A stretch of DNA of 64,000 nucleotides from positions 18,854,710 through 18,918,709 of the forward strand of contig CM034407.1 in NCBI GenBank assembly GCA_019925095.2, written 5' to 3'. Every line of letters starts with the position of its first letter. Position 1 is the stretch's first letter. Positions 34,765-46,640 of the stretch are shown here, piece after piece. A program made the position numbers and the translations under genes. Below the pieces are notes generated by a model. That model was not told the origin of the DNA and searched no databases. It saw only the letters and a list, made by a program, of their open reading frames with translations. Source of the stretch: Dendrolimus kikuchii. Taxonomy: Eukaryota; Arthropoda; Insecta; Lepidoptera; Lasiocampidae.

Positions 34765-34963
34765 TGAAACCGGTAGGTGGCGCCGAGATCGGGTTCTAGA
34801 ATCCTCCTAATCACCTGGAGCGATTTTGGTGATTTTGTTTTTTGTGTGTTTGAGTGGGTTCCCGGATGGTTTAGATTCGCCATTAGAACCGGTAGGAGGC
34901 ACTGAGATCGGGTTCAAGATTTTTATTTTTTCAGAGCAGGATAACGACTGCCGGGGCCGCTAG
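34765..34963 (+). mobile_element. Helitron 3' half
   Basis: GAAACCGGTAGGTGGCGCC...GACTGCCGGGGCCGCTAG-T, same family as 10093-10572. Confidence 0.7.
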
Positions 34964-35270
34964 TGTAAATATAAATTTAACAACACGTTAATAGTTAAAT
35001 GAGAATTACTGGTCTTTAAGTATAAGTCCAGAACCTATGATTCTCTCTGGGACAATTTGACTGATGTCGTTTATTGCTATGTACACTGAAACAAGTTAAA
35101 CTCGTGGTCGTAAATTGTCGCTAATTGGCGGATGTCAATTTGCAATAATGACTTGTTATTAAACTAATCGATTCTATACGAATTACACATTAACACCTAT
35201 TTAACGCCGCGTGTTGTTCTATAAATTAATAACTTATAGCTTTATGAGTTATCGGTAGGTATATAAGATA

Positions 35271-35660
35271 CTAGCTCTTACCTGCGGCCTCGCTCGACAT
35301 AGTTAAAGTACCTATCTAGTAAAAAAACTTGAGAGGTGTCAAGGGCCACCCGGATGGAACGAAGTTCCTTTCGATTAATTAGTGAAGGAATTGTAATAAA
35401 TTTTTTTTTTTTAAGTTATAATAATATTTTTTTTATTATTAACAAATATAATGTTATATAAACTTATTATTAACAAATATAACAAATTAAGTTGTCTCTC
35501 TCTCTCTATAAGAGAGAGAGAGACAGACAGACAGACAGAGAAACATGCGACGCCGCACAGCTTACTATAGCAAAAAGTGTCGTGACAACTTTTCGTAAGA
35601 ATTTTTTCCGTCTAGCCCCCTTTCACAACGCGCGATAAGGAACTTCGTTCCAAAAAAGTT
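35271..35660. repeat. Dispersed repeat with palindromes and (CT)n/(GA)n
   Basis: Begins CTAGCTCTTACCTGCGGCC, a Helitron-like end read inverted. GGAACGAAGTTCC (35358) and GGAACTTCGTTCC (35639) are palindromes. (TC)n then (AG)n with CAGA repeats at 35494-35540 can form a hairpin. Confidence 0.5.
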
Positions 35661-35925
35661 AAGAGGTAGCCTCTTTGTCGCCGTCTTAGAGGTCGAATTG
35701 TCAAAATCGCCGATATACGTGTGGATTTATTGAAGTGAAACTTGTTTAGCCTGTGAATTCTATCGATAGGAACAAAAAAGCGTGACGCCGTGAATTTAAT
35801 AATAATTTAAGCACTATATGCTCATAAATATTTTGAAGTTCTGAAGTTCATAAATCAAATTGAAACTAGAACATTTGTTTCCTAATTTAGTTATCATAAT
35901 AATACATTGTAGTGTAGTTAAACCC

Positions 35926-36195
35926 ATGACTAAACAGATATACAATGCAAAAGTGGATGGATGCAGAAGTCGTGGAAGGCCACGACACACCTTCTATGAT
36001 CAAATTGATCGTGTACTAGCAGAAGGTGATGTCAGGAGCCTTAAGAACAGACGAGCTTGCATGACAAGAGTTATGAATGTCAAAGAGGCAAGTGAGGTGT
36101 GTAAGAATAAGCCTAAATGGCACTCTGTTGTTCGTGCCTACCCCGCAAGGGAACTGGCGTGAAGTTATGTATGTATGTATGTATGTATGTATGTA
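35926..36195 (+). repeat. RTE-A LINE 3' fragment
   Basis: Starts at ATGACTAAACAG and ends in seven TATG units. KPKWHSVV subfamily. Confidence 0.93.
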
Positions 36196-36312
36196 GTGTG
36201 GAATCCATGCTATCAAGTATATTCTAATCGTATTGAAAGGATACAAAAAGACTCTTGTATTATTTAGCTTACTCAGACAATAAGTGCCGGATCGCATTCA
36301 GCACTATAATAT

Positions 36313-36588
36313 ACATACATACATACATAACTTCACGCCAGTTCCCTTGCGGGGTAGGCACGAACAACAGAGTGCCATTTAGGCTTATTCTTACACACCT
36401 CACTTGCCTCTTTGACATTCATAACTCTTGTCATGCAAGTTCGTCTGTTCTTAAGGCTCCTGACATCACCTTCTGCTAGTACACGATCAATTTGATCATG
36501 GAAGGTGTGCCGTGGCCTTCCACGACTTCTGCATCCATCCACTTTTGCATTGTATATCTGTTTAGTCATTCTTTCATCATGCATTCTT
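36313..36588 (-). repeat. RTE-A LINE 3' fragment
   Basis: 8-bp TSD TATAATAT (36305-36312 and 36589-36596). Tail-to-tail with the previous copy. Confidence 0.94.
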
Positions 36589-36859
36589 TATAATATTACC
36601 TCATTATATACTCGAAGGAAAATATCAGACATTATAATCATTTATAACATTTTAAATGAAATAGTTACACATCAAAATTTAACCATTTGTGTCCCCCCGG
36701 AACGGAAGTCGCTTGATTAATCGCAAAACTTTTAATTTACCACAAGTAAGAACTAATATAGGTCAACATTCTCCCCTATACAGAATGATGAAAGGACTCT
36801 GCTCTGTCTATTCAGAAACGACTCAAGACTTTATTCAACTCCTCTTATCTTTGTCACAT

Positions 36860-37011
36860 ACATACATACATACATAACTTCACGCCAGTTCCCTTGCGGG
36901 GTAGGCACGAACAACAGAGCGCCATTTAGGCCCATTCTTACACACCTCACTTGCTTCTTTGACATTGATAACTCTTGTCATGCACACTCGTCTGTTCTTA
37001 AGGCTCCTGAC
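36860..37011 (-). repeat. RTE-A LINE 3' fragment, 152 bp
   Basis: 12-bp perfect TSD ATCTTTGTCACA (36848-36859 and 37012-37023). Confidence 0.95.
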
Positions 37012-37317
37012 ATCTTTGTCACAGCTACTTATATTTTGTTTTTACCACTCTAAGACCATACATACATGTCCGTAGACAATCAATTACATTATACATGCCG
37101 TGTTTGCATAAACAGAATATAGTGTTAAGCTATGAAATGGTTTAGTCATTATAAAAAAAAAAACTATGTTTATAATCTATATTCAATTTTGCAGACCAAT
37201 TAAAAAAGCCTCTCGTGTCATTTGTTCAAAGTGAAAACATGGAATCTGAATAATATTATTCATAGTGTCGGTACGGAGGTAACAATATTATAAAAATAAT
37301 AAACCAAATAATTAAGC

Positions 37318-37565
37318 ACGGTCTCTGTGGTTGAGCGGGCTAAGCCTTTGCCGGCTTACCTAACAGCAACGCAGAGGCTCAGGATTCGATTCCTGGTGTG
37401 GTAAATTTCGGAAACGAATTTTCTCCGTTATTTACTATGGTCTGGGTGTCTGGGATCGGCGCCAGAGTAGTCCGTTGTATATTACCCATAACACAAGCGT
37501 AGCTTGCTTAATTTGAGGATATACAGTGTTTGTGTTTGTCTGCCGATTTATTTATTTATTATCCT
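37318..37565 (+). repeat. tRNA-derived SINE (SINE-1), full copy
   Basis: Complete A box, GATTCGATTCCTGG B box, body, (ATTT)n tail. Confidence 0.93.
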
Positions 37566-37569
37566 AATA

Positions 37570-38090
37570 CTCATGATAATCTATATTTATCTCATTCTCT
37601 CGTAGGCGACTTCTCTGAAGTTTCACTTCTGTCGTGCGTGAATTGCTCCCACACACTTTTTTTTCTAACCATAAGCACATAAAATTTCGTGCTTCTTACT
37701 TTGAAAATAACGGATTTTCAATCAGTAATTCAACCCCTTTTCACCCTCTTAGGGGTTGAATTTTCAAATATCCTTTCTCAGTGCCGGTACGTACAGTATA
37801 GAAAGAACCCGCATGCAAATTATCGTAGCTCCAGTAGTATGGGCTATCTGTTGATAAGTCCGCCAGTATTTTATTTAGATATCTCTGTATGTATACATTA
37901 ACATGTATCTCTTAATTTATATATGTGTGCATGTCTCTGTGTATGTAGGTATATATTTCACTTAATATTATTTATTTTATGTCTATAAAAATTTTGTTCC
38001 CTCGTTCTTCGGAATACACTTAAATTTTTAACCACAGAACACATAATTAGTTCTTCCAAAAGCGATTATAAATCGTAGGTTAATATGCCA
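37570..38090. other. No gene; short repeat pieces only
   Basis: Palindrome GAAGTTTCACTTC at 37617-37629 and the dispersed AATTCAACCCCTTTTCACCC block at 37728. Confidence 0.4.
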
Positions 38091-38094
38091 CACG

Positions 38095-38478
38095 CACACT
38101 TCACAAACAAACCAAGACACACAAAGAGCCTAAAAATTAATAACCCAGGCACAGAAAAGAAAAAAACAACACACATGGCACTAGATAGGACTATATATAA
38201 GTATATATATAAGGCCAACACTGCACGTGCACTTCCTCACAACACCAGCATGTAACAGATACACTCTACATTAGTATAAGTTTAGTATTAAAATTATAAT
38301 AAATTAATATAATAAGTTATTCTTAAGGTACACCACAACATAAAAATCACTAAATTAATGTCACACACAGTAACAAAAATAAACAATAAGCGTGTATGGA
38401 CTCTAAAATTCTTCATAGAAATTAAGTAGTAAAAAAGGGTACGGACTCGAGTCCGTAGAGATGTTAATAATAATAAAA
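38095..38478. repeat. REP-B, copy 2
   Basis: Same order of blocks as 4490-4870, including CAGATACACTCTACATTAG and GGGTACGGACTCGAGTCCG. Confidence 0.8.
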
Positions 38479-38737
38479 AAATATGCCATCGTCGATGATG
38501 TAAAAATTGCAAGATTAGATGGAGTCGAGGGATCAGTCTAATGAAGGGTTACAATTTACCCTGCTTCCCGGGGTATTCTCAGGCCTTGATGCGCGGATCA
38601 GCATGGGCGTAACTACGTTCTAATTCTCATGCTCTTCCTATCACAAGCGCGAGCACACGGGAGGCGAGTTCAGGTTTAGTGGTGTATTTGGGAACGACTG
38701 TACCACAGTCTCACACAACCTGTGCGGCGCTTAAGCT

Positions 38738-39047
38738 CCGCGCAGGAACGGAGAAAGAATACAATTTCCTGCGGCCGGGCGGCCTGTCGTAAGTGGCGAC
38801 TTAACAACCTACAGCCAGGTGGTAAGGTATTTTCCCGACTGGAAGGCTATCATCCCTGGTCTAAAGTATGTCGCCACAACAACCTTGAGTTGTGTTCCGG
38901 CATTACTGACCAGATTCCAGTCTCCCTTAAGAGAGCAGCAGCGCATTTGTAGCACCTTTGGTGTTGCAAATGTCCATAGGCGATGGTAACCGCTTTCCCT
39001 CAACTGGGCCGTCTGCCTGTCTGCTGATCTCCTACAATAAAAAAAAA
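38738..39047 (+). repeat. SINE-A copy, long form
   Basis: GCGCAGGAACGGAGAAAGAA to CTACAATAAAAAAAAA. Confidence 0.95.
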
Positions 39048-39497
39048 TCTGCCGCGTACGAAATGTATGCTGCTGCCCCCCTGCTCCAACAAAAATAAAA
39101 CCATAGATTCGCTCTGTTTAGTACGTTATCAAGTACCACGACGATGTTCGGACTAAACAATAACACGGACTCAACATTTCGTCATCAACACGTTAAATGG
39201 ATTTAGGAAAATTTATTAACCTGCCTACTCTGTGCGTTTTAATCTATTAAACTGTCGTATCTGGTATGACATTGTCTTATCACTGATAAGCGGTTGAAAG
39301 TGAAATTGGAAACAAATGAGCGCAGTCTACACATCAATCACATTATGTTATATAGATCGGAAAGTATAGTTTAATTAGTGTAAATAAAGGCGGGCGTATC
39401 AGATTCTTATTGGTATAATTTATATTTATAAAATTAAACGAAATTCTAAGTGTTCTCTCTCAAGTATTTGGTTGGAAATATAAGTGTTGTTTACCAG

Positions 39498-39645
39498 GCG
39501 TTCACAAACTTACAGGTGTTGGCGGCTCTTGCGGCTCAGTCCATCAACATATCGGTGGGATTCTGCCAGGGCTTCTCAGCTGTTTTGCTGCCCCATTACT
39601 CACATGAATATCCAGAAATCTCCTACGAGCAGAGCTCATGGATCG
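39498..39645 (+). CDS. Tret1-like: Tret1-like sugar transporter, exon 2 (TM1 and first loop)
   Basis: Opens in phase 0 after a TTTACCAG acceptor and ends in phase 1 at G|GTAAG. It encodes residues 20-69 of the reconstructed protein: a first hydrophobic helix (VLAALAAQSINISVGFCQGF) and the external loop ending in SYEQSSWI, where sugar transporters normally read xxxSWIASL. A second in-frame acceptor lies 18 bases inside (CTTACAG before 39516), so a six-residue-shorter form is possible. Upstream open sequence back to an ATG at 39450 exists, but it lies in the likely intron and I do not favour it as the start. A copy of RTE-A begins about 27 bases after the donor. Confidence 0.85.
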
Positions 39646-39672
39646 GTAAGATAAATTTAATTACTTCTTTAT

Positions 39673-39957
39673 ACTCCGGTGGTTCGGGCATGTGGAAAGA
39701 ATGACTAAACAGATATAAATGCAAGAGTGGATGGATGCAGAAGTCGTGGAAGGCCACGGCACACCTTCCATGATCAAATTGATCGTGTACTAGCAGAAGG
39801 TGATGTCAGGAGTCTTAAGAACAGACGAACTTGCATGACAAGAGTTATGAATGTCAAAGAGGCAAGTGAGGTGTGTAAGAATAAGCCTAAATGGCACTCT
39901 GTTGTTCGTGCCTACCCCGCAAGGGAACTGGCGTGAAGTTATGTATGTATGTATGTA
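39673..39957 (+). repeat. RTE-A LINE 3' fragment in transporter intron 2
   Basis: CTCCGGTGGTTCGGGCATGT to (TATG)n, starting 27 bases after the exon 2 donor. Weak TSD (ACTTCTTTATA / ACTTTTTATA). Confidence 0.93.
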
Positions 39958-40360
39958 CTTTTTATAAACATGCACCAAAATGTAATTCCCCCTAAATTCT
40001 CTTCCTTGATTTTAAATATAGTTCTGTACGATTATAAGCATGTAGCCCGGAATATTTATATTCAAAATCTTCAAGCAAAGGTATCAGCCAAATTAGGATT
40101 GACAACAGTCAAAATCGACAGAGATATTTTTCAAAACCTCACAAAACGTAGAGAAATTAACTGAGATACTGAGTGTATAAAATTATGATGTCGTACTATA
40201 GTAAAAGTAGTCAAATATCCAATTAATTATTATTGTTTAAACCCTAAATAAAATCACTTCTACGATGATATTTTGAAAGAAAGTTGCTATTTTAACACCT
40301 GTTTTTTTTTAAGTGTAAATATTGTTAGTATTTATTGTAACATGTGTCATCTACAAGCAT

Positions 40361-40672
40361 TTTTTTTTTTAATTTTTATTGCTGGAGTACAGCAGACTGG
40401 TTGACGGCACAACTGTGATGGAATGTGGTTAGCGTCGCCTATACAAATTTACAACACTACCAATGTGCTGTCGGACTCGTAGATAGGGCTGGAACTGGCC
40501 ACTGATGCCGGAACACAACTCAAAGTTGTTATGGTGGCATACTCTAGACCAGGAGTGGTGGCCATCCAGACTGGCAATGCCCTACCGCCTGCGAATGGGT
40601 TGTTTTGTCCCCTCTTACGACAGGCCGCCTGGCTGCAGGAACTTATATTCTTTCTCCGTTCCTGCACGAATA
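40361..40672 (-). repeat. SINE-A copy, diverged subfamily
   Basis: GGCACAACTGTGATGGAATG variant, as at 18903. Confidence 0.9.
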
Positions 40673-40829
40673 TAATTGAAGATATTTGAATGACATCAAA
40701 CGTGGGAATTCTTGTAGCAAGATCGAATAGACGCATTTGACTAAACGACTTTCAACACAAATTCACAATCCTTCTTTAAATATAATATAATAAATATCAT
40801 AGAATTATTGTTTACTTTAACCTTTGTTA

Positions 40830-41003
40830 CATAAATAGATACATAACTTCACGCCAGTTCCCTTGCGGGGTAGGCACGAACAGAGCGCCATTCAGGCTTA
40901 TTCTTACACACCTCACTTGCTACTTTGACATTCATAGCTCTTGTCATGCACGCTCGTTTGTTCTTAAGGCTCCTGACATCACCTTCTGCTAGTACACGAT
41001 CAA
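40830..41003 (-). repeat. RTE-A LINE 3' fragment
   Basis: Last 170 bp; flanks AACCTTTGTTA / AACCTTTTTTA resemble an aged TSD. Confidence 0.9.
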
Positions 41004-41009
41004 CCTTTT

Positions 41010-41065
41010 TTAATATAAAACGGCACATCAAAACATCCCCCTTTAAATTTCCGCCAAAAATTTCG
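41010..41065 (+). repeat. REP-C, 3' end fragment
   Basis: AAAACGGCACATCAAAACAT...TTTCCGCCAAAAATTTC. Confidence 0.55.
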
Positions 41066-41680
41066 CCAAATTAGCTGCACAAAAGACTGCACAGTCCCCG
41101 ATTGTGAATTTACCTTCGTCAGCTGTGAAATTGTTATGAAAACAACTTCGCCGGTGTGTGACGCCCTGGTAGCGATATTGAGTTTCTCAATGAGCAATGG
41201 TAACGCGATTGAATAGGAGAAAACACATAATAAGCAAAACGTGTTTTCTTCTCCTTCTCCGTCGTCACACTCTTGGCAGAGTGGTCGTGGTCCTCATGAC
41301 AGGGGTGGTGGCAAGCTTCACAGTTCGTCGCCATTCCTCTCTCTAAAACGTGTTTACGTTTTTATTTTTAAATATTTCCGAAACGCTGCCAGAAATCGCA
41401 CGTGTAGTGTACCAACATCACGTTTTTCAGGTCATTGAATACGCTAAAAATAATTCAATCGTATATCTATGTACCATATCTATAAAGATAAAAAAAATTA
41501 AGTGTCTATTTGTAATGTCAAAACAACAGCTTTTACGAAATGCATATGAAAGTATATACGGCAATCAAATAATCATTTTTTAATATTTTTCTCTGTCTGG
41601 TTATCCCGACTAATCTTTTAAACGGCTGGATCGATTTTGACGGGATTACACTGGCATAAGGAGTAACTTAGGCTAATTTT

Positions 41681-41995
41681 ATCCGTGCAGGAACGGAGAA
41701 AGAATACAATTTCCTGCGGCCGGGCGGCCTGTCGTAAGAGGCGACTTAACAACCCACAGCCAGGTGGTAGGGCATTTGCCCGACTGGATGGCTACCACCC
41801 CTGGTCTAAAGTATGTCGCCATAACAACCTTGAGTTGTGTTCCGGCATTAGTGACCAGGTTCCAGTCTCCCTTAAGAGAGCAGCAGCGCATTTGTAGCAA
41901 CTTTGGTGTTACAAATGTCCATAGGCCATGGTAACCGCTTTCCATCAAGTGGGCCGTCTGCCTGTCTGCTGATCTCCTGCAATAAAAAAAAAAAA
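41681..41995 (+). repeat. SINE-A copy, long form, complete
   Basis: TATCCGTGCAGGAACGGAG to CCTGCAATAAAAAAAAAA. Confidence 0.96.
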
Positions 41996-42148
41996 TGTCT
42001 TACGCTTTTTTAGAGTTCCGCGAAAAAAAAATCCACTGCTTGTACAATAAACTTACAGACTAAAACTATGTCTAACTGTGCACAAAGGGCGGTCTTATCG
42101 CTAAAATGCGATTGCTTCCAGATAATCCCAGGAATAGAATATAAGTTG

Positions 42149-42325
42149 ATCGTGTACTAGCAGAAGGCGATGTCAGGAGCCTTAAGAACAGACGAGCGTG
42201 CATGACAAGAGCTATGAATGTCAAAGAAGCAAGTGAGGTGTGTAAGAATAAGCCTGAATGGCGCTCTGTCGTTCGTGCCTACCCCGCAAAGGAACTGGCG
42301 TGAAGTTGTGTATGTATGTATGTAG
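42149..42325 (+). repeat. RTE-A LINE 3' fragment
   Basis: Starts GATCGTGTACTAGCAGAAGG and ends (TATG)n. Confidence 0.92.
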
Positions 42326-42754
42326 AATATAACTAAATACATACCTGTATATTGACAAGAGGTAACGTAAAGCTCGTATATAAAAAAGAAATACTTTTAT
42401 TGTTTGCAATCATTTTTTCCGAGTGGAAAAGCAAAGATTGCTCGACAAACAATAATGTGGCAATAAGATAACACCCGTGTTTGTTTAAACGGTGCTCAGC
42501 CGATGTCAGACATCGCACGCTCCTGGGAATGGAGATAAGGCTCGAGCGATGGCTGGTAGGGTGGCGTGAGCAATGGACCTAATGCCAAAGCACGTACTGT
42601 CAATAATAGTAGATAAACTATTAAATAAGCATTCTGTAATATTACAAATACAGAATGTATTATTATAGCCGCTTGCATAACATTTATTTAGAGTTGGGTC
42701 CAATCCGTGACCTGAATTTAAATGTTTTGTCTTTAGGGACTTATTACTTATATA

Positions 42755-42963
42755 CATACATACATAACTTCACGCCAGTTCCCTTGCGGGGTAGGCACGA
42801 ACAACAGAGCGCCATTTAGGCCCATTCTTACATACCTCACTTGCTTCTTTGACATTCATAACTCTTGTCATGCACGCTCGTCTGTTCTTAAGGCTCCTGA
42901 CATCACCCTCCGCTAGTACACGATCAATTTAATCATGGAAGGTGTGTCGTGGCCTTCCACGAC
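42755..42963 (-). repeat. RTE-A LINE 3' fragment
   Basis: 11-bp TSD TTACTTATATA (42744-42754 and 42964-42974). Confidence 0.95.
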
Positions 42964-43104
42964 TTACTTATATATAACAACTTAAAGTGCTTTTGAGTTT
43001 GGGAGCAAATTTTTGAATTACAGCAAAATCTAAATTCGCTATAACGAAGTGCAGTTCTATCAGTTTTGATAATAACAAAGCGCAGAGATGTCAGAGAGAG
43101 AGTG

Positions 43105-43312
43105 GGCAGACGGCCCACTTGATGGAAAGCGGTTATCATCGCCTATGGACATTTGCAACACCAAAGGTGCTACAGATGCGCTGCTGCTCTCTTAAGGGAG
43201 CCTGGAACCTGGTCACTAATGCCGGAACACAACTCAAGGTTGTTATGGCGACATACTTTAGACCAGGGGTGGTAGCCATCCAGTCGGGCAAATGCCCTAC
43301 CACCTGGCAAAA
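43105..43312 (-). repeat. SINE-A copy, short form, tail lost
   Basis: Ends CCACCTGGCAAAATTTG, the short-form 5' end, about 155 bases before exon 3. Confidence 0.93.
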
Positions 43313-43466
43313 TTTGTTAAATTGAAATAATGATATGACAATAAAAGTCAAAGAAATTAATCAATTAAACAAGTGTGAGACTCGCAAGATGCTAAGGAAA
43401 TACAAAAATAATTTAAATTCTAATTTACTTGTAGTTAGCATTAATTTACTATTTCATCTATTACAG

Positions 43467-43652
43467 CAAGCTTGGGCGTCATATCAAACCCGATCGGCGC
43501 TCTCCTTGGGGGCATGATGGTGGATGCAGTTGGCAGACGGCTGCTCCTCCAGTCTATAGTGATACCAAATCTCATAGGCTGGCTGGTCATCGCGTTGTCA
43601 GACACCTACGTACTCCTGTGCATCGGTCGGTTTATAACTGGATTTACTATCG
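43467..43652 (+). CDS. Tret1-like: Tret1-like sugar transporter, exon 3 (TM2-TM4)
   Basis: Bounded by TATTACAG and CG|GTGAG. Phase 1 entry completes an Ala codon split with exon 2, giving the family run ASLGVISNPIGALLGG. It covers residues 69-131. It contains the cytoplasmic loop 2-3 motif DAVGRR (residues 88-93), the MFS motif A (D-x-x-GRR) needed for conformational switching, then two more hydrophobic helices ending GRFITGFTIG. It exits in phase 1, matching exon 4. Intron 3 is only 797 bp and carries a Penelope-like fragment; intron 2 is 3.8 kb and carries several retroposons. Confidence 0.92.
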
Positions 43653-44262
43653 GTGAGTTCAATTTTGTTGATTAATATCAGTAAAACTTAACAAATTTTG
43701 AAGATTATAATACTTTGTTAAGAGGAAGTAGAGGATAAGTATATCCATCGTACTCAGAGTCAAAAAAATGAAGCCAAGACTATGACATAACTTTATTTTA
43801 TTAATCTAAATCCGAATAAAGACAATATCAATATAGTAGTAAGCTCAACAACATAAGCACTAATTTTTATTTTAGTTAATCATTACTTTAACTTTGTGAG
43901 GGCAGCTGTTATACTTATCAAAGAACATGAGAACAATAAAACGAAAAAGAATTGGTTATAATTGTCTTACAGAATAAATAATCAGTTTTCATTAGGCCGG
44001 TAAAAATGTCATAGCAACGAATCGTAATGAAACCCTACGACTACAATATATAGATTAGGCGATTCTTGTACAGATATGGACAAGGCAATATAATCCACAA
44101 GTGATCCTATAACCTGCTAGAAAAATCAGGTGTATTTAGTAGTCACTGTATCATGTCCTTTTCTCATAGGGGTAGGTAGAGAATATAACTGTCCACTCCA
44201 TTTGTGCCGGTGCTGGGATACTATTTAAAGCAGTTGACTTTTGACAACTTTATTTGATCACA

Positions 44263-44330
44263 GCTACTGAAAAGTGGTCGAAACGTCGAAATAAAAAGCC
44301 GTGCTTCAAACCGTTAAAACGTAGATTTTA
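44263..44330 (+). repeat. Penelope-like terminal fragment in intron 3
   Basis: CTACTGAAAAGTGGTCGAAACG and AAACCGTTAAAACGTAG. Confidence 0.75.
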
Positions 44331-44449
44331 AAAAACCTAAAAGATATTACATGACTTTTGCTTAGAATTTCTCTAAGTAGGTATATCATAGTTGAAAATT
44401 TTCCATAATATAGGATTATTTACCTTACAAATTTGCTTTCTCATTCCAG

Positions 44450-45606
44450 GCATGTCAACAGTGTCCTACATTTATGTTGCTGAAATTACAACACCGGAGA
44501 AGAGAGGTGTTTTAAGTGCATTGGGACCAGGATTGGTGTCGACGGGAATTTTCATCGTCTACTCACTAGGAGCGTTCGTGCACTGGAGGAAAGTAGCTGG
44601 AATATGCGCCGGAGTGTCGTTGTTAACGCCATTCTTGATGTATTTTGTACCAGAATCACCTTTGTGGTTAGCATCAAAGGGACATATGAAGGAGGCATAC
44701 AGCGCAATGTTTTGGTTGAGGCAAAACAATAACACAGCGCAGCAAGAACTCATGGAGTTCACTAAGGACAGAAAGACCAGTGAAAACATGTCGTTTAAGC
44801 AAAAACTGGGGTTGTTTAAACGTAGAAACGTATTGAAACCTTTTGCTTTGCTAATAGCATTCTTCATATTCCAAGAAATGTCTGGAATATATATCATACT
44901 GTATTATGCTGTGGATTTTTTTAAGTCTGTAGGAACGAGTGTGAATGAATTCACAGCATCTATAATTGTTGGTGGTGTAAGAGTTGTTATGGGTGCTGTA
45001 GGGGCATGCCTCATAAATAGTTTTAGACGAAAGACATTAGCTGCAGTATCTGGTCTGTTACTTGGTATTACTATGCTAGGAGCGGCAGTTTGTGACAGTT
45101 TGAATGGACCACCATTAATCAAATTAGGTTGCGTTCTATTACATGTCTCATTTAGCATGGTTGGCTTTCTACAATTACCTTGGATAATGTCAGGAGAACT
45201 TTACCCACAAGATATAAGAGGTGTAATGTCAGGAGCAACCTCGTGCTGTGCGTACGTGTTAATTTTCTTTAACATCAAAACCTATCCACAATTAGAAAAG
45301 CTTTTGTCAAGTAACGGAACGCTGTACCTCTTTGGCATTTGCGCAATGTTAGGTGCTGCTTATTGTTTGTTCTTCTTGCCAGAGACAAAAGGGAAGAGTT
45401 TGACTGAGATCATGAGGCAGTTCGATGAAGAAAAGAAGGAAGTAGATCCAGAAGTTGGTTATAACAAGGAGAAGATGAGTAGTTTAGAACGAAAACCAGT
45501 AGAAAGGAGACACAGCGCGGGTGCAGCTGTGAATTTGGAAAAGAGCATGTTCACATCCAATTGGGAGCAAAAATATGAGAAGAAAACCCAAAATCATAAT
45601 GAATAA
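44450..45606 (+). CDS. Tret1-like: Tret1-like sugar transporter, terminal exon 4 (TM4-TM12 and C-tail)
   Basis: Terminal exon after acceptor TCATTCCAG, encoding residues 131-515 and the stop TAA. It is an MFS sugar transporter expected in the plasma membrane; the closest recognisable group is insect facilitated trehalose transporters, but the substrate cannot be told from sequence. Motifs in order: YVAEITTPEKRG (142-150 region), PESPLWL (198-204; the usual Arg is Leu), FQEMSG in TM7 (271-276; the usual second Gln is Glu), LPW (373-375), GELYP...RG (379-388), PETKG (441-445). TM7-TM12 are clear. A charged cytoplasmic tail of about 70 residues follows. No frameshift or stop interrupts it, and its codons lack the decay of the surrounding repeats, so the gene looks functional. 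Confidence 0.95.
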
Positions 45607-46300
45607 ATAAACTTATATTAATTTATAGGAGCTAGTACTTTGAATATGTGATAAACTAAGCTATCCTTGTTAGGATATATTGTCGAATAAGAATGAATGA
45701 AAGTAAATGTGATACAACTCCTATGTTTTATGATGACCTAGTATATGAAGGTCAGAATATGAGGTACCAATGAACTATTAGATATTATATTTATAGTAGT
45801 ATAAATAAGTGTTTAATTATAATATGAGTGTATTTGTATTAATTTTTGAATTTTGTGATCAGTATTACAGGTTATTAATATAAAGTTTTAATTAATAAAT
45901 TAATTTTAATGTTAAATATGTTAAAATCGGTTAAATGGTTGAAATAATTTTAAAAGGTGACGACATTTATTATTTTACCTAATTAAATACAAATCGGTAA
46001 ACTATAATATGTTATCGCAAGCAGATGTTGTAAATGAAGGTTGCTTTGTGCGTTAGACATATACTCTATGTTAAGTATATTTTTCTTTATTACGTTTCTA
46101 TGTAAATATAGTGTAAATCGAATTTTGATTATTGAGTGTTTTAGAGATATATCAAAACAGTAGTAAGAGCTTTTTTGTGTTAGTTATGAACGAAAATGTT
46201 CCAGATTCCTAATTAGATGTTAAGTAAACTATCGACGAAGTTAAACGGCAAACACATTAGGTACACACTAAAGTATTGAGATATTTAATTAAATGCAGTC
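45607..46300 (+). other. Probable 3' UTR of the transporter
   Basis: AT-rich, non-repetitive-looking sequence directly after the stop codon. A canonical AATAAA lies at 45894-45899 and another overlaps the stop codon. The true cleavage site cannot be fixed from sequence alone. A lepidopteran repeat begins near 46319. Confidence 0.4.
45894..45899 (+). terminator. Candidate polyadenylation signal AATAAA
   Basis: Canonical hexamer about 290 bases after the transporter stop codon. AATAAA is common in AT-rich DNA, so this is only the best-placed candidate. Confidence 0.35.
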
Positions 46301-46318
46301 TTATAAGAATCTATATAT

Positions 46319-46640
46319 TAATACGTGAAGCAAAAACTTTGTACTCCTTTTTGCGAAAATTGCGCGGACGGAGGAGTATGAAATTTCGCACACTTATAGT
46401 TTATATAGAGAAGGCGTGCAGAATGCTAATATTTTAATAAAAAAAAACATTACACACACTACCATGTATTTGACACACACACGCATATATACTCTCTTGT
46501 TTATTGTTAAAGTCAAATTAACTGCGTAGCCTTGACGAAACCTGTGATTATAGAAGTTATAGTCCTTGACAAGAGAATCTTAATAATGTTCAAACTTATA
46601 ATTTAATGTAAATTAGCTTCGAAACGTTTTTGCGTTTGTA
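46319..46640 (+). repeat. Lepidopteran dispersed repeat
   Basis: ATACGTGAAGCAAAAACTTT, GCGCGGACGGAGGAGTATG and TTTGACACACACACGCATAT: a familiar lepidopteran repeat, class uncertain. Confidence 0.6.

Noticed and set aside
41679..41948. Many 60-116-codon frames in SINE-A copies on both strands
   Set aside because: SINE-A has few stops in several frames; the frames are not conserved as protein and recur wherever the SINE lies.
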